Source: Halichoerus grypus (Eukaryota; Chordata; Mammalia; Carnivora; Phocidae). From it: a DNA stretch of 64,000 nucleotides. The notes below the pieces were generated by a model. The model was not told the DNA's origin, did not search any database, and was given only the letters and a program-made list of their open reading frames with translations. Location of the stretch: contig NC_135719.1 in the NCBI RefSeq assembly GCF_964656455.1, positions 9,775,163 through 9,839,162 of the forward strand. The letters run 5' to 3'. This document shows, piece after piece, positions 47,099-58,813 of this stretch (positions within the stretch are counted from its first letter, which is position 1; the number at the start of each line of letters is the position of its first letter). Made by a program: the position numbers and the translations under genes.

Positions 47099-47293
47099 TT
47101 TTTTTTTTTTTTAAGATCTTATTTATTTATTTGACAGAGAGAGACACAGGAACACAAGCAGGGGGAGCGGGAGAGGGAGAAGCAGGCGGCTTCCTGCCGA
47201 GCAGGGAGCCCGATGCGAGGCTCGATCCCAGAACCCCGGGATCATGACCTGAGCCGAAGGCAGACGCTTAACGACTGAGCCACCCAGGCGCCC
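47099..47293 (-). mobile_element. SINEC, young
   Basis: T-run, TTATTTATTTATTTGACAGA, ending GACTGAGCCACCCAGGCGCC. Target duplication GGGGAGAGACTTTCA / GGGGAGAGAGACTTTCA. Confidence 0.96.
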
Positions 47294-49309
47294 TGGGGAG
47301 AGAGACTTTCAGACTGAAAAATAAACACAAAAGGCTCCTCTGTCCTAGGAGAATTTTCAACAACCAACAGGATATTAAATGCAGTTACCAAAGCAAAAAC
47401 AGTGTATGTTCAGTTACACTTTTACATAATCCCCCAAATTTACGAAGTGCTGCTTAGCCAGAGCCTCCTCCAGCCTCCCTGGGGAGTGTGGCGGGAGGGA
47501 CCGCAGGGGACCAGAGTGCTCTCCCCCCCCGGAGAAGGGAGGGTACAGCTGGGGTCCACCAACTACGCGCTGTCCTCCTCAAAAATAATAGCTGGGGTCC
47601 CGACTGTTACCTTCACTAAATGAATCCTCACAGAAATCTTAGGAAGAACTTTAAAGAAGACTCACAGGATTGTCTAATACACTCCTAAATATCAAGTAAC
47701 AGCATGCTCCCAAAGGTTTAACTTGGTGATTTGACCAGGAGCTTCAAGCTAAAATATCATGGTCCCGAATCGTGGACTTCAGGATGGCAGGCCCTTTGCC
47801 AAACACCCTGAATTTGAGCATAAGCTGATCCTGGCCTCATAGGAGTCAGAGAAGCAGACCCAAGGGACTTGATGATAATTTGATCTAAGGAAGTTTCTTA
47901 CTCATAATAGGTTAAATGCATTAAATTTAGGCGCACAGTAACTAACCAGTAATATAAAAACAGTACAGAAATGTCATTCGCACATGCAAAAAACAGAGGA
48001 AATCACATTCTTTGTGTTCTACCAGATTACAAAAACCTCACTAACAGTGAACTGAAATCCCAATAGCACAAACAGCAGCTTATCAATGGCTAAATGTTTA
48101 AAGAGCAGTGAATGCCATAGCAACCACGTGTAACCTAAGGAACAGAATCCTCCCAGATCTGCCAGTTCGGTCAGGCTGTGTATGTGTATGTCCAAGGTCA
48201 AGGCTCACCCAAAAAGCAGTTAACACACACTTAGGGGGAAAAAACCAAAAACCAAAACTGTAATCGGGCTCCTAAACCCAGTCATCTCCAAACCACTTGC
48301 CAGCCACTGGCTTTTCAGTGTGTTGTGCCGACAGCCCGGTGGGCTTCCGACAGCTGGGGGGGCTTCTGCCACCCTGACCGACCACCTCCACAACCACGCC
48401 TGTTCATTCTCTGGTCCACTCCCCAGACCACTCTGTGGCACTCTTTCCTTCCTGCCTTCATTTAATGATTTTGTACCCTTAGGTGCTAAAGTCACCTGCA
48501 AAAATCCACAGTGAAAACCAAGCTTGAGAAATGTAGCAATAACAAACTCTTTTAGTAGAAAAAGAAAGATTTCCAGCCCATCAAATTCAAACAGCAAGCA
48601 TGGATGGAAAAGACTGAAGCGCTTGAGTACTTTTCTCAATGCATTAAATATCCATTTAATTTAAAATTAAGCTCACTGTGCTCACTAGCCTTTTAATCAG
48701 CTTTCCAAGTCCTGTCCAGACTTGCCTGGGACAAAGGACTGAAAGAACCTACAACTTTATAAACCAATTTGCCTTAACTAACTTCTGAAGTGTTCCTCTC
48801 GAGAAGTATCCATGGAAACTGAAACAGGAATTAGCACTTCAGTAATCCATAACAAGTGGAGAAATCTAGGGAGACACACTAGTGACTTATTGGCCCTCTG
48901 ATGGTTCTTCATCTGCCAAGAAACTTGACTACGTCTGCAAGGACCACAAACATCAAGCCATCTGAGTGGCTCCCACTGCGTTTGGATTGGAAGAGCGGGT
49001 GGAACTCACAGGGCTCTCAGGAGGGGCTGATGCCATCTCGACTGTTTGGTATTATGACCTCGTCTAAACATACATCAAAGCCAGAACCCATACAAGTTGT
49101 TCTGATAGGAAGATTAAAGAGGAATGACAAAGTGTCTGTCCTCCCACACTGGTCAAAGGGACAGGTCATTGTTATGCTGGCAACAGAGGCTGTTCAAAGA
49201 ATAAATCTGTCAGAAGTCATCAGGGCAATGACCCCAGAGGCAACAGATTGGTAAATTCAGACTGCTTTAAGCTTCTTCAATGCCGACACACATGAGGAAA
49301 CACGGGACT

Positions 49310-49505
49310 AATAGTGACAGAGCTTTATATTCAATATTATTTTTAACCCCCACAAAAAGACATTATTTTCCCCATTTCACTAGGGGAAAAAAATGGAGTC
49401 TTTCAATGACTAAGTTATTTACCTACTTTAAGAAGAGAGCCCAGAATCGAACCCCATCTAATGCCCAAACATGTGCTTTCCCCCCATACCATAAGAGGAT
49501 CTCCT
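49310..49505 (-). mobile_element. MIR SINE, diverged
   Basis: TTTTCCCCATTTCACTAGGG, AGTTATTTACCTACTTTAAG and GAGCCCAGAATCGAACCCCA give the reversed MIR with its tRNA-like B-box region. Confidence 0.65.
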
Positions 49506-49564
49506 GAATGACCTCAATCCACAAACTGACCTGTCCCAGCTCTAGCCCCTGTTCTGCAAAGACT

Positions 49565-49850
49565 AGAGACTCGCTCTGACCTTGTTCACTCAACTCCTGC
49601 TGTGCACCTACAATGTGCCAGGCATTGCACGGAAGCACTGGAGGTGCAAAAGGAACAGAGACAAACTCCCAACCTCCAGAGGGTTTACTGTAGGAGTACA
49701 CACTTCAATATGGCAGGAAAATAAGTGGTTTTCAGTGATAAGTTCCATGGAGAAAAATGAAAAAGAGGAAACAGGAAATGTTTTACATATGGTACTGAGG
49801 GAAGGCCTCTCTGAGGTGACATTTATCCCCCAAAATCAAAGAGAATAAGA
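49565..49850 (+). repeat. Ancient interspersed repeat, family unassigned
   Basis: ACAATGTGCCAGGCATTGCA, CCAACCTCCAGAGGGTTTAC and GGCCTCTCTGAGGTGACATT in the shared order described at 5765. Confidence 0.55.
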
Positions 49851-51049
49851 AAGGTGGAAGGGGTTCCAGACTCCCAAACTGGCCCCAAAACACAGAACTC
49901 AGAGTTCTGACGCTAAGCCATCAGAAAACTTGCTACACACAATGCACAACTTACTTTATCCACTTACGTAAGCTCACTTTACTTGAGAACTGTGCTCTAA
50001 AGGAAGGAGCATACTGCAGGAAGGCAGTCTTTGGGTCAGAGTAAACACACTTAAAAACCAAATTTATTCTCTAAGACCCAATTGAAAGTCTTTGCTTTTG
50101 TCCATGGATTTTTGATCAAGACTTCCCAAAAGGAAAATGAAAGAAATGCACTATGTCCATGAATGATTTCATCAAGAAATTTTGAGAGAAAAACCCTACA
50201 ATTTCCTCCTCACCCGGGAACTAGAGAATGACTTTGACCAAGTCCACATTTACATGGGCTGCTTTCATGTAACACCAAGTACAACACAGGACAGACCCGG
50301 TGGGACTATAAGGGTTGCACCCCATTTTAAAGACTATGAAATGGAAATATCAAAATTCAAACACATAACTGATGTGATTTCAAATATGTTGACCAAATCT
50401 GCCACTCAGCAGTAGCCAGCTAGAATTCTGACGAGTCATAAATCTGCGGGGTGAGGAATAAAAACAAGCTCAGTAATTAAGTGTTTTCATTCTTCTCACA
50501 TTTTCCATTTTATTGCAAAATGCTGAAAGAAAACAAATGGAATAGTTTACTGTTGTACAAAAGTAACACATTCACTCTATGTCAAAGCAGGACTCCTCCA
50601 CCCTGAATGCAATGGTCTCAGTGATGTCAGTCCAGCTCTCTCTGCAATCCTCTGGCAGCTCTCGGGGTGCTGCTGAACAGGCAAGCAGACCCGAGCTGTG
50701 ACCTCTTCCTGCACTTTAGAATAAACGCTCATCAGCTTTTCCCTCGCAGGGGGCCGGGCAGACACCATCAGCGGCATGGATCAGCGTGGGACATGTGGTG
50801 CTGACACAGGTTCACAGTGGCAAGAGTTCTGGAACTGTCTGCAGGTCACACCACCTGCAAAGGATTGTGAAGAAGCTCAGCAGCTCCTAAGGATCACATG
50901 GAAACTCAGGCACGAAGTGATACAGGTGTTTGGTGGTTTGCGGGGCGAGTAAGGGACAGAACACACTTCCACAGACCAGCGCCTGAGCAAATGAATGCAA
51001 AACCACAGAAGCCACCAAAGATGACATGCCTTCATAATAGCCGGTGTCC

Positions 51050-51235
51050 ACAGCAGGGGCTAGCAAACATTTTCTGAAAAGGGCTGGATGGTAAATATCT
51101 GGGGCTTTGCGGGTCATACGCTCTCTGGTGCAATGCGTAAACGAACGGGTGTGGCCATGTTCCAATAAAACTCTTTTCACAAAAGGGGCAGTGGACTAGA
51201 TTCAGCCAGTGTGCCCGAGTGCCAACTCCCAACCA
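51050..51235 (-). mobile_element. hAT-like (Charlie-type) DNA transposon remnant
   Basis: GGGGCTAGCAAACATTTTCT, GGGGCTTTGCGGGTCATACG and GTTCCAATAAAACTCTTTTC; same family as 17853-18165 in the opposite orientation. Confidence 0.6.
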
Positions 51236-51404
51236 AAAGCTAACAAAATACCTCTTAATAAGCCAAAGAAGCAGGGTGTCCCCATTCAACAGCTCTGTAC
51301 ATCTCAAAGATATTTTCAGCTAGAAAAGACTTCTCAGCATAGAAAAGTCCTAGCATGCTATACAATATCCTCTAGACCAGCAATCAAATTGCATGGGCGG
51401 CCAT

Positions 51405-51560
51405 CCCAAGTTCCCTAGTGATTAACTGTATGACCTTGAGCAAGTAAGTGGACTGTCTAACCTCAGTCTCTTTAAGTGCAGTAAGAGCATAAAAATTCCT
51501 GCCTACACTGTGGAGTCGGAAGAATTAAAAGAGAGAATCCAAGTGAGGTGCTTAAGCACA
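51405..51560 (+). mobile_element. MIR SINE
   Basis: TTAACTGTATGACCTTGAGC, CTAACCTCAGTCTCTTTAAG and GAGAGAATCCAAGTGAGGTG in MIR order. Confidence 0.7.
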
Positions 51561-51658
51561 CTGCCAGACACAGATCTTTCTTGCAGTTTCTGGGTCTCAG
51601 TGGAGACTACCAAGGAAAATACCTGGAAAATTCTAAGTGGTCAAAATAAAAGGCCTCA

Positions 51659-51855
51659 GGGGGCGCCTGGGTGGCTCAGTCCATTAAGCGGCTGCCTTCG
51701 GCTCAGGTCATGATCCTGGGGTCTTAGGATCGAGCCCCACATCCGGCTCCCTGCTCAGCGGAGAGCCTGTTTCTCCCTCTCCATCTGCCTGCCACTCTGC
51801 CTACTTGTGCTCTCTCTCTCTGTCAAATAAATAAATAAAATCTTTAAAAAATAAA
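51659..51855 (+). mobile_element. SINEC, young
   Basis: GGGGCGCCTGGGTGGCTCAG head, AATAAATAAATAAAATCTTT tail. Target duplication AATAAAAGGCCTCAG / AATAAAAGGTGTCAG. Confidence 0.96.
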
Positions 51856-53131
51856 AAATAAAAGGTGTCAGGTATCCAGATACATTTGTGCAAAAACACA
51901 TTGGTGGGTAAATCACGATTCTAAGATATAACAAAATAACCCAGAAAAGAATCTGGAGGAACAAATAACAAAATGCTAAATATATACACATTTCTGAGAA
52001 TTACAGGGAATTTTTATTCCTAAATTATCTTTTTCTTAATCCTAACTATGCAAGACAATGAACAGATACTACTTTTGTAATCAGGAAGAAGACATTATAC
52101 ATAGCACATCCTTTTTTAAGTCCCCTGTCATTCGATGTGCCACACCTGAACTGGAAATAAAAAGACACTTTTCCAAAATGTGCAAACTGAAGAAATCTAC
52201 AGTCTTTACTAAAGCTCCCTAGAGAAGCAATTAAAATAAGAATGCCTGTACCCATATGTATGTAAATACAAATCAATCTTGCTATTCTTTAGCCATACGC
52301 GTATACTATACTAAAGAAGCCTTTAACAGGTGCTCCACTCTTAATGAAACGTCCCTAACGGGAGGGAGGGAGGGGGATCACAGGCCTAACACTGCATCAG
52401 GAATTACACAGAGACCTGCAAACTCTCCGAATCTGTTAGCTTCTTGACCTCAAGCCATTTCCTAAGGACCAGCTGTCCAGGTCTGCTGAACCTATCACTT
52501 CAATTGACATGGTTTTTGTCATTCACAACAGGGAAGCTTCCAAATCCACAAGAAAAGAAGTGCAAGCCACCTTCACAACCAACCCCAGTCCCCAAAGGAA
52601 GAGGGCAGCTGCTTGAGACTCAGCCAAGTGTAAATAGAGGATCTGTCCCTGCAGGGCACCTGCACTGCCGAATGTGCTTCCAGTGAATCTCCATGGCCAG
52701 GGACCCTGCTAAAACTGAGCTACAGTAAATCCTTCGAAACCCACAAAAATTTGGGGTGAGGGTTAACATGGAAATGACAATGCATACTCTGGATTCTTGT
52801 AAAACAGTGTCCTGCTCTTCAAGGAAAATAACAGGATCCAAAGACTCTTTCCTTCATTCCTAAGGAGTCTGGGCTGGTGGCTATAAACATGTTATGCACT
52901 CATTGGGGGTGGGAGCAGGGAATTCTGAATAATAGACAAGAAGCAGGGTACAAAGAGCAAACAGGCGTTTCCTGTTGCAGATGCCAAGTTCTACAAAATA
53001 TGTATATATAAACTACTACAGGTACCAAACACATTTCCTCAATAAGGGACTGAGGAAATCTTACAGGAGCCTAATTATCTTCTTCTGTTTAAAGTTGCAT
53101 TAATTAATAATTGAGCAGTTAGCTTTAAACA

Positions 53132-53312
53132 CTGATTCTCAAACGTTAGGGCACCCAAGCATCAGTTGGAGGCCTTGTTAAAGAATACAGATTCTTGCCC
53201 GTCCCCCACACCCCCTTCCACCATCAGTGAGTCCAAATCAGGAGACCGGACCTGGTGATGTTTCTGCTTTTGAATCATGGCCCACACTTTGGGAAACAAT
53301 GGTGTTGAGACC
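53132..53312 (+). mobile_element. MER5-like hAT element
   Basis: CTGATTCTCAAACGTTAGGG, GCATCAGTTGGAGGCCTTGT and CCCACACTTTGGGAAACAAT match the MER5 ends and core. Confidence 0.7.
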
Positions 53313-53731
53313 CAGAATACATGTCTGGTTCTCTTGTGACACAGCCAGGCTTCTGTGTCCCACTATCTCATGACACAGTACTACTACAAATCACCAAGGA
53401 AAAAGCAAAGCCCTGGTCACAACTGGGGTAATAGAGAAAAGGGGACCCATGGCAGGAGGGTAGGAAAGGATAAGAATGAAGAGTCCAACACAGGGCAACA
53501 CTCACAGTAAAACAAAAGGACACAGCCGATTAAAAAAGAAACCCCAAACAACCGAAACACTAACACCCACATTCACTCATTTATTATTTATCAGTGCTGG
53601 TTTAACCAATAGGCAAAATGATCTTGAATTTAGGGCAAACACACACACACAAATAATCAAAGTCATTAACACAGAATAAACAAGTCTTACCAAAACAATA
53701 ATGAAAGAAATTTAATTTAAAAATCGGTTCT

Positions 53732-53938
53732 GGGGGCGCCTGGGTGGCTCAGTCGTTAAGCGTCTGCCTTCGGCTCAGGTCATGATCCCGGGGTCCTGGG
53801 ATCGAGCCCCACATCGGGCTCCCTGCTCAGTGGGGAGCCTGCTTCTCCCTCTCCCACTCCCCCGGCTTGTGTTCCCTCTGTGTGTGTGTGTGTCTCTCTA
53901 TCAAATAAATAAATAAAATCTTTAAAAAAAATAAAATA
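53732..53938 (+). mobile_element. SINEC, young
   Basis: Close to a full-length SINEC with all modules. Target duplication AAAAATCGGTTCTG / AAAAATCAGTTCTG. A short TG run sits in the CT-rich part. Confidence 0.97.
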
Positions 53939-54124
53939 AAAATCAGTTCTGTGACTTCTCATACTCGGGAGTTTACTTCGAAATTCACAGAGGAGAGTAC
54001 ACCATAACTTTTCAATACTTAGGGCCTCCTTTTCTTCTCCATATGTTTATAGTATCTGCCTGGGCACAAAAAGACTTTCAGTGGTGGTAATCTCCTTATG
54101 TTTCGAGTCCCTAAAATACTGCAT

Positions 54125-54300
54125 GTACAGAGAGCTGCTGAGTGTCAGAGATAAATAATACCATGGCCCCTACCAATTTAGTAAGGGACAGACAGATGTA
54201 AACGGATCATGATATTACAGTATTGTAAGCACAATAATAAAAATGTGACAAGGGTCAGGAAAGAAGGATAAACTTGCTAGGAAGTGGAGGCCCCGACACA
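54125..54300 (+). repeat. Ancient interspersed repeat, family unassigned
   Basis: CCCCTACCAATTTAGTAAGG and GACAGACAGATGTAAACGGA in the shared order described at 5765. Confidence 0.45.
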
Positions 54301-55452
54301 ATTTACTGGAGGAGGTCAACCGTGAGGCAAGTCTCACCCGGTGGACACAGGGGAAGCACAGAGCAGAAGGAGCTGCAAGTACAGGGACAAGGCAGCACCG
54401 TGCGCTGCTGGGCACTCATCAGAATAAGTGCAAGCAGGGGACGAGGGGGGAGAGGACGCGGGGGAGGCACTCATGCAAATTCACACACCTCAAGATGCCT
54501 GACCCTTAGAAGCCAACGAAGGGAGACAGAAGAACAGACAAACCACCGCAACCCCGCTCTACCCTAAAGACCTGACAGCCTTATGATGACATTGGCATCA
54601 ACCAAATCTACGTCTTTGGTTTGGTTTTTTACTTTTCTTATCCTTTTTTTTTTTTAAGTTCAGCTCCAATTTCTATTCTTTCACAACTGCAGGTTTAAAG
54701 ATCCACAAAAAGCAGCACTGGAAGAAGTCTGTAATCACGTAGCCTAAACTCACACCAAGCAAGTACGTGTTGTGGGTCACAGGCAGCAAGGCCAACTTCC
54801 CCCCACAGCTTCCCGGGGGTGCAGCACACGATGGCTGGCTTCCCAGTCAAGTTCCGCGGGCCCTGGAGTCCGCATCCCAAACCCAAGCCAAATCCTGTTG
54901 GCCACAGGACTTTATAATTAGAAGGGGGTCTCAGAAGCAGCCCACACCAGCCTTCTTCCCCAAGTGGGAGTCACTGCCGGTCTACCTGCCTCAGCTTGTA
55001 GCCCCGAGTGCCAGGGCCTTATCACCTTGAGAAAATCTCTCCGTGCTCCACTTGCACCTCTGACTCAACATTCCCAAAACACTATTTTCTTTCTGCAGCT
55101 CCCTCTCTGCCTACACAGTAGTAAGCAATCCTTTAGAAAGGTTCTTTTGAGGTACTAATGTCTTTTCTTTAGGGAGTTCTAGGAGAGGGCACTTAGATCT
55201 GCCCTGACTCAAGAAAAGGAGAGAAAAGCCTAAAAGTAAGATGTGATCCCAATTTTGGAAACACATTTAACCCGTCTTAGTTACGGTGGAGCTTCCAACC
55301 TCCAGGGCTTAAACGTAGAGCTCTGCATCCTGGGGTTCAGAAGCTCAGAGGCTGCATCCACAGACACACATGGGCAGCTTGGGACTATCAGTTGCCAGCA
55401 GAAAGATTAAGCTCACTACATTTCCTCTGTAAAAAAAAAAAAAAAAAAGTCT

Positions 55453-55637
55453 GGGGCACCTGGGTGGCTCAGTCGGTTGAGCATCCGACTCTTCATTTCA
55501 GCTCAGGTCATGATCTCAGGGTCGTGAGACTGAGCCCCACATCGGGCATCGCGCTCAGCATGGAGCCTGCTTAAGATTCTCTCTCCCTCTCCCCCTCCCC
55601 ACCCACCCTGCTCTCTCTCTCAAAAAGGAAAAAAAAA
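55453..55637 (+). mobile_element. SINEC, older subfamily
   Basis: GGGGCACCTGGGTGGCTCAG head, GGGTCGTGAGACTGAGCCCC, TTAAGATTCTCTCTCCCTCT and CTCTCTCTCTCAAAAAGG. The 3' end lacks AATAAAATCTTT, typical of an older subfamily. Confidence 0.93.
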
Positions 55638-55844
55638 CATATATATATTCATATATATATCATATTTATTTTACACTAAGTCTCTGTAAGCCACTTTGAT
55701 GAATAATGAAGATATTAAAGGAACGGATGACTGCTAGATTAGAGACAATCTGCTAGTGTTTAAGAATTCATTAACAATCCCCTGTAGAAGAACATAAGGA
55801 TAAAAATGAAAATGCCAATATAATTCAGAGAAGGAGACAGACAA

Positions 55845-55990
55845 ACTCTGGCACTTCTGGCTCTGTGATTGTGGACAAGCTACTTAACTGCCAAGCTTTA
55901 TTTTCATCTGTAAAATGGGTAAAAATAAGAATAAAAGATGTGTGTAAAATGTTTAACACAGTAGTAAGGAGTAAGGAAACACTCGGTAAG
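55845..55990 (+). mobile_element. MIR SINE
   Basis: TCTGTGATTGTGGACAAGCT, ACTTAACTGCCAAGC, TTTTCATCTGTAAAATGGGT and GTGTAAAATGTTTAACACAG. Confidence 0.8.
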
Positions 55991-56544
55991 TCCCTGTCCC
56001 TACCGCCCGATACGCATGACCGGATTAGCTGTGCGCACTGACCTCACATCACATGCAACTCCCACGACCCATGGACCACGGCCATCACTGTGCTGATCCC
56101 CAATTCTAAAGGGAGGGTGTCCAGGAGGGACATGTAGAGCCCAGCAGATGAGGTGCTCTACTAAACATGCCCTTTATTGTTGGTGAGCTCCCAGAAGCCC
56201 TCCAGGCTCCCCCACCGCTCCGACTGGTGCCGCCCGCCAGTGTTGGGTGGCTTGCCCATGCAGCCCTACCGGCACTCCTGCCCCACAGCCTCCACCCTGG
56301 CCTGCACACACCGCTGGCGTGCACCGTGCGAGGTCCAGTCCTTACACTGTGCTTCATGATAATGCCCTCCACCCCTGCTGATTCTGATAGCAGGATTACT
56401 ACTGGTAATCTAACCCAAGCAGTCAGCAATAAGTCACTTTTTTCCTTTCATTTTCTTCTCTTTCATTTCTGTGCTCGCCTGTTCTCCTGACCTTGTTTCT
56501 TCCAGTCTGCACATTGTGGATGTCTTCAGCCACACCACCCCCAC

Positions 56545-56595
56545 TCCTGCCAGAGCACCTGGCACAGTGCTGCGAGCGCAATAAATACTAACATA
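56545..56595 (+). mobile_element. L2/MIR-type 3' tail, fragment
   Basis: AGAGCACCTGGCACAGTGCT followed by GCAATAAATACTAAC. Confidence 0.5.
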
Positions 56596-58081
56596 CTTGA
56601 TATCAACATCAGAGACAGAAATTGATCAGCAGCTTTCCTGCCCCATTTGATAGCAAAGGATCTGCAGCTCTAGCTTTAAGAACAAAAACCAACCTATCAA
56701 AGCCAAAATAACTCAAGTCAGTCTAGTCCCAGAAGGTTCACCTAGTAGCTCAACAAAGATAGTATGGATCCTGCCAAGTGTTAAGAAATCCAGCCTGGAT
56801 CAATTTGCTTAATCGGCCAGAAAAGTAATAGGGACCAGAGTGGGGGAATTCAGCATCATCTAACTGGAAAACCTCAAAGCAGAGAGGAGGGTGAAGAGCT
56901 GCTCAACATGACACCTAGGCTCTCACGTGACGGTTAGTACCTCTGGGAGGAACACACGCACATGTTATATCAATTCTCTTTTGCTGTTTAACACAGGCTT
57001 GTAGTTTCCTGCAAAAAAAAAAAAAAAAAAAAAATGGCGTCTGCCGCTTTGCAGAGATCTATACAGAGAAGAAAACTCCAAATGGCTATTCCAGGTGAGA
57101 AGTTTGGGGCCAGCTGTATCCTGTATCCCAAGGAAACGGAACTGTAAGCTGCCAGGAGGTCCAGGCACAGGAGAGCAAGACCATCAGTTCAGCAAGTGCT
57201 GACATTCTTATCCCTATGGTAATAAGAATAAACTTTGACTTTAGAAAAATTCATGCACAGCTGGGCTTTATGTAAATTAACTTCAGTGGGGGTTAAAATA
57301 GATATCCGGTAAAGAGACTGCCAAATTCAAGCCTTTCTACTTCCTTCATCCTTCCCAACCTCTATCATCCAAAAAGCAAGCAACCCAATGGGCTAAAGTG
57401 ATGATAAACCATTTGGAAAGACTAAAAATATAGGCAAGTGGGCTCTCACACACATGCAGACCTGACCGAGCTGGACGACCTAACGTGGATGAAGGCCAGG
57501 CCCTGCAGTGGCTACTCTGTTAGGGATTATTTCAGTGACACACAGCCCTTCTCGGACACATTACATGACAAAAGCGCTACCACATTATTCCCACAAGTGG
57601 CAAGCGTAAGAGGTGCTAGAAGCAGATGCTAGAAACGTCCATGTTAGCTTTTAAGTTGCTAAAATGGTTCTCTTATCTCAAGGATAAATATTGCCTTCAA
57701 TGTTGTAGTTCTTCAATGCTGAGTCTTCAACATCTTGAGAAAAATGACATTGTAAAACACAAGAGGAGTGACTTTTTTTTTTTTAAACCATCTCAAAATC
57801 AGAGGGAAAGTTTTGAACAAAGACTTCAAATAAAAGAAATACATATATTTCATAATTAAGTGAAAATACTACAGAGTCAAAGAGACTCCAACAGTTTCAG
57901 CAATCCTCCATTTAGGTTTTTTTTTTTATATAAATATTTTATTAACTTAAGTGAAAAATTTTATTTTTAAAGGAGAATTTCTAGTCATAAAACATTCCTG
58001 GCCTGAGTCATCCCCTGAATAGTCATTCTTGTTTTTATAACACACAATGAGCACAGAGTATTTTCAAAAATCACTGATAGG

Positions 58082-58313
58082 AGGCGTGCCTGGTGGCTTA
58101 GTCGGTTGAGCGTCCAACTCTTGATGTCAGGTCAGGTCATGATCTCAGGGTCGTGGGATGGAGCCCTGCATCGGGCTCCCCAAGCTCCACACTCAGCAGA
58201 GTCTACTTGTCCCTCTCCCTCTGCACCTCCCCTCACTGGCATGCATGCTTGCCATCTCTCTAAAATAAATAAACAAATGAATAAAATCTTTTTTAAAAAA
58301 TAAAATAAAAATA
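58082..58313 (+). mobile_element. SINEC, first of a cluster
   Basis: GGCGTGCCTGGTGGCTTAGT head and an AATAAAATCTTTTTT tail with long A-rich end. Preceded by AAAAATCACTGATAG (58066-58080), which recurs three more times in the cluster. Confidence 0.93.
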
Positions 58314-58500
58314 GGGCACCTGGGTGGCTCAGTTGGTTAAGCAACTGCCTTCAGCTCAGGTCATCCTGGAGTCCTGGGATCAAGTCCCACATCGGGTTCC
58401 CCGCGCAGGAGGAAGTCTGCTTCTCCCTCTGACCCTCCCCCGTCTCGTGCTCTCTCGCATTCTCTCGCTTGCTTAAATAAATAAATAAATAAATAGAATC
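58314..58500 (+). mobile_element. SINEC, second of the cluster
   Basis: Starts directly on the A-tail of the previous copy (GGGCACCTGGGTGGCTCAGT). It ends in (AAAT)n and is followed by AAAAATCACTAATAG. Confidence 0.93.
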
Positions 58501-58520
58501 AAAGTAAAAATCACTAATAG

Positions 58521-58613
58521 GCTGGCTTAATGGGTAGAACATGTGACTCTTGATCTCAGGGTAGTGAGTTCAACCCCCATGTTGGGCGTACAGTAAACTT
58601 TAAAAAAATTAAT
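58521..58613 (+). mobile_element. tRNA-Lys-like SINE head, third of the cluster
   Basis: GACTCTTGATCTCAGGGTAG TGAGTTCAACCCC is close to a tRNA-Lys anticodon arm and T-arm; it passes straight into an A-rich tail. The CT-rich body is absent. Bounded by copies of the same target sequence. Not a functional tRNA: the acceptor stem does not pair. Confidence 0.75.
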
Positions 58614-58628
58614 AAAGATCACTGATAA

Positions 58629-58813
58629 GGGGTGCCTGGGTGGCTCAGTCGGTTAAGCGGCTGCCTTCGGCTCAGGTCATGATCTCAGGGTCCTGGGATC
58701 GAGCCCCATGTCAGGCTCCCTGCTCAGTGGGAAGCCTGCTTCTCCCTCTCCCCCTGCTTGTGTTCCCTCTCTCGCTGTCTGTCAAATAAATAAAATCTAA
58801 AGAAAAAAAAAAA
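58629..58813 (+). mobile_element. SINEC, fourth of the cluster
   Basis: GGGTGCCTGGGTGGCTCAGT head and AATAAATAAAATCTAAAG tail. Flanked by AAAGATCACTGATAA on both sides. Confidence 0.95.

Noticed and set aside
50182..50415. 77-codon plus-strand open frame with protein-like composition
   Set aside because: I do not recognise it and see no exon borders, poly-A or neighbouring exons that would make it a gene or processed pseudogene.
56160..56350. Upstream promoter or non-coding exon 1 of AKAP13
   Set aside because: G+C-rich and moderately CpG-containing, but without a convincing CpG island, donor site or known 5' UTR sequence.
58521..58600. tRNA-Lys gene
   Set aside because: The head resembles tRNA-Lys but the acceptor stem does not pair, and it runs into an A-rich SINE tail with target duplications.
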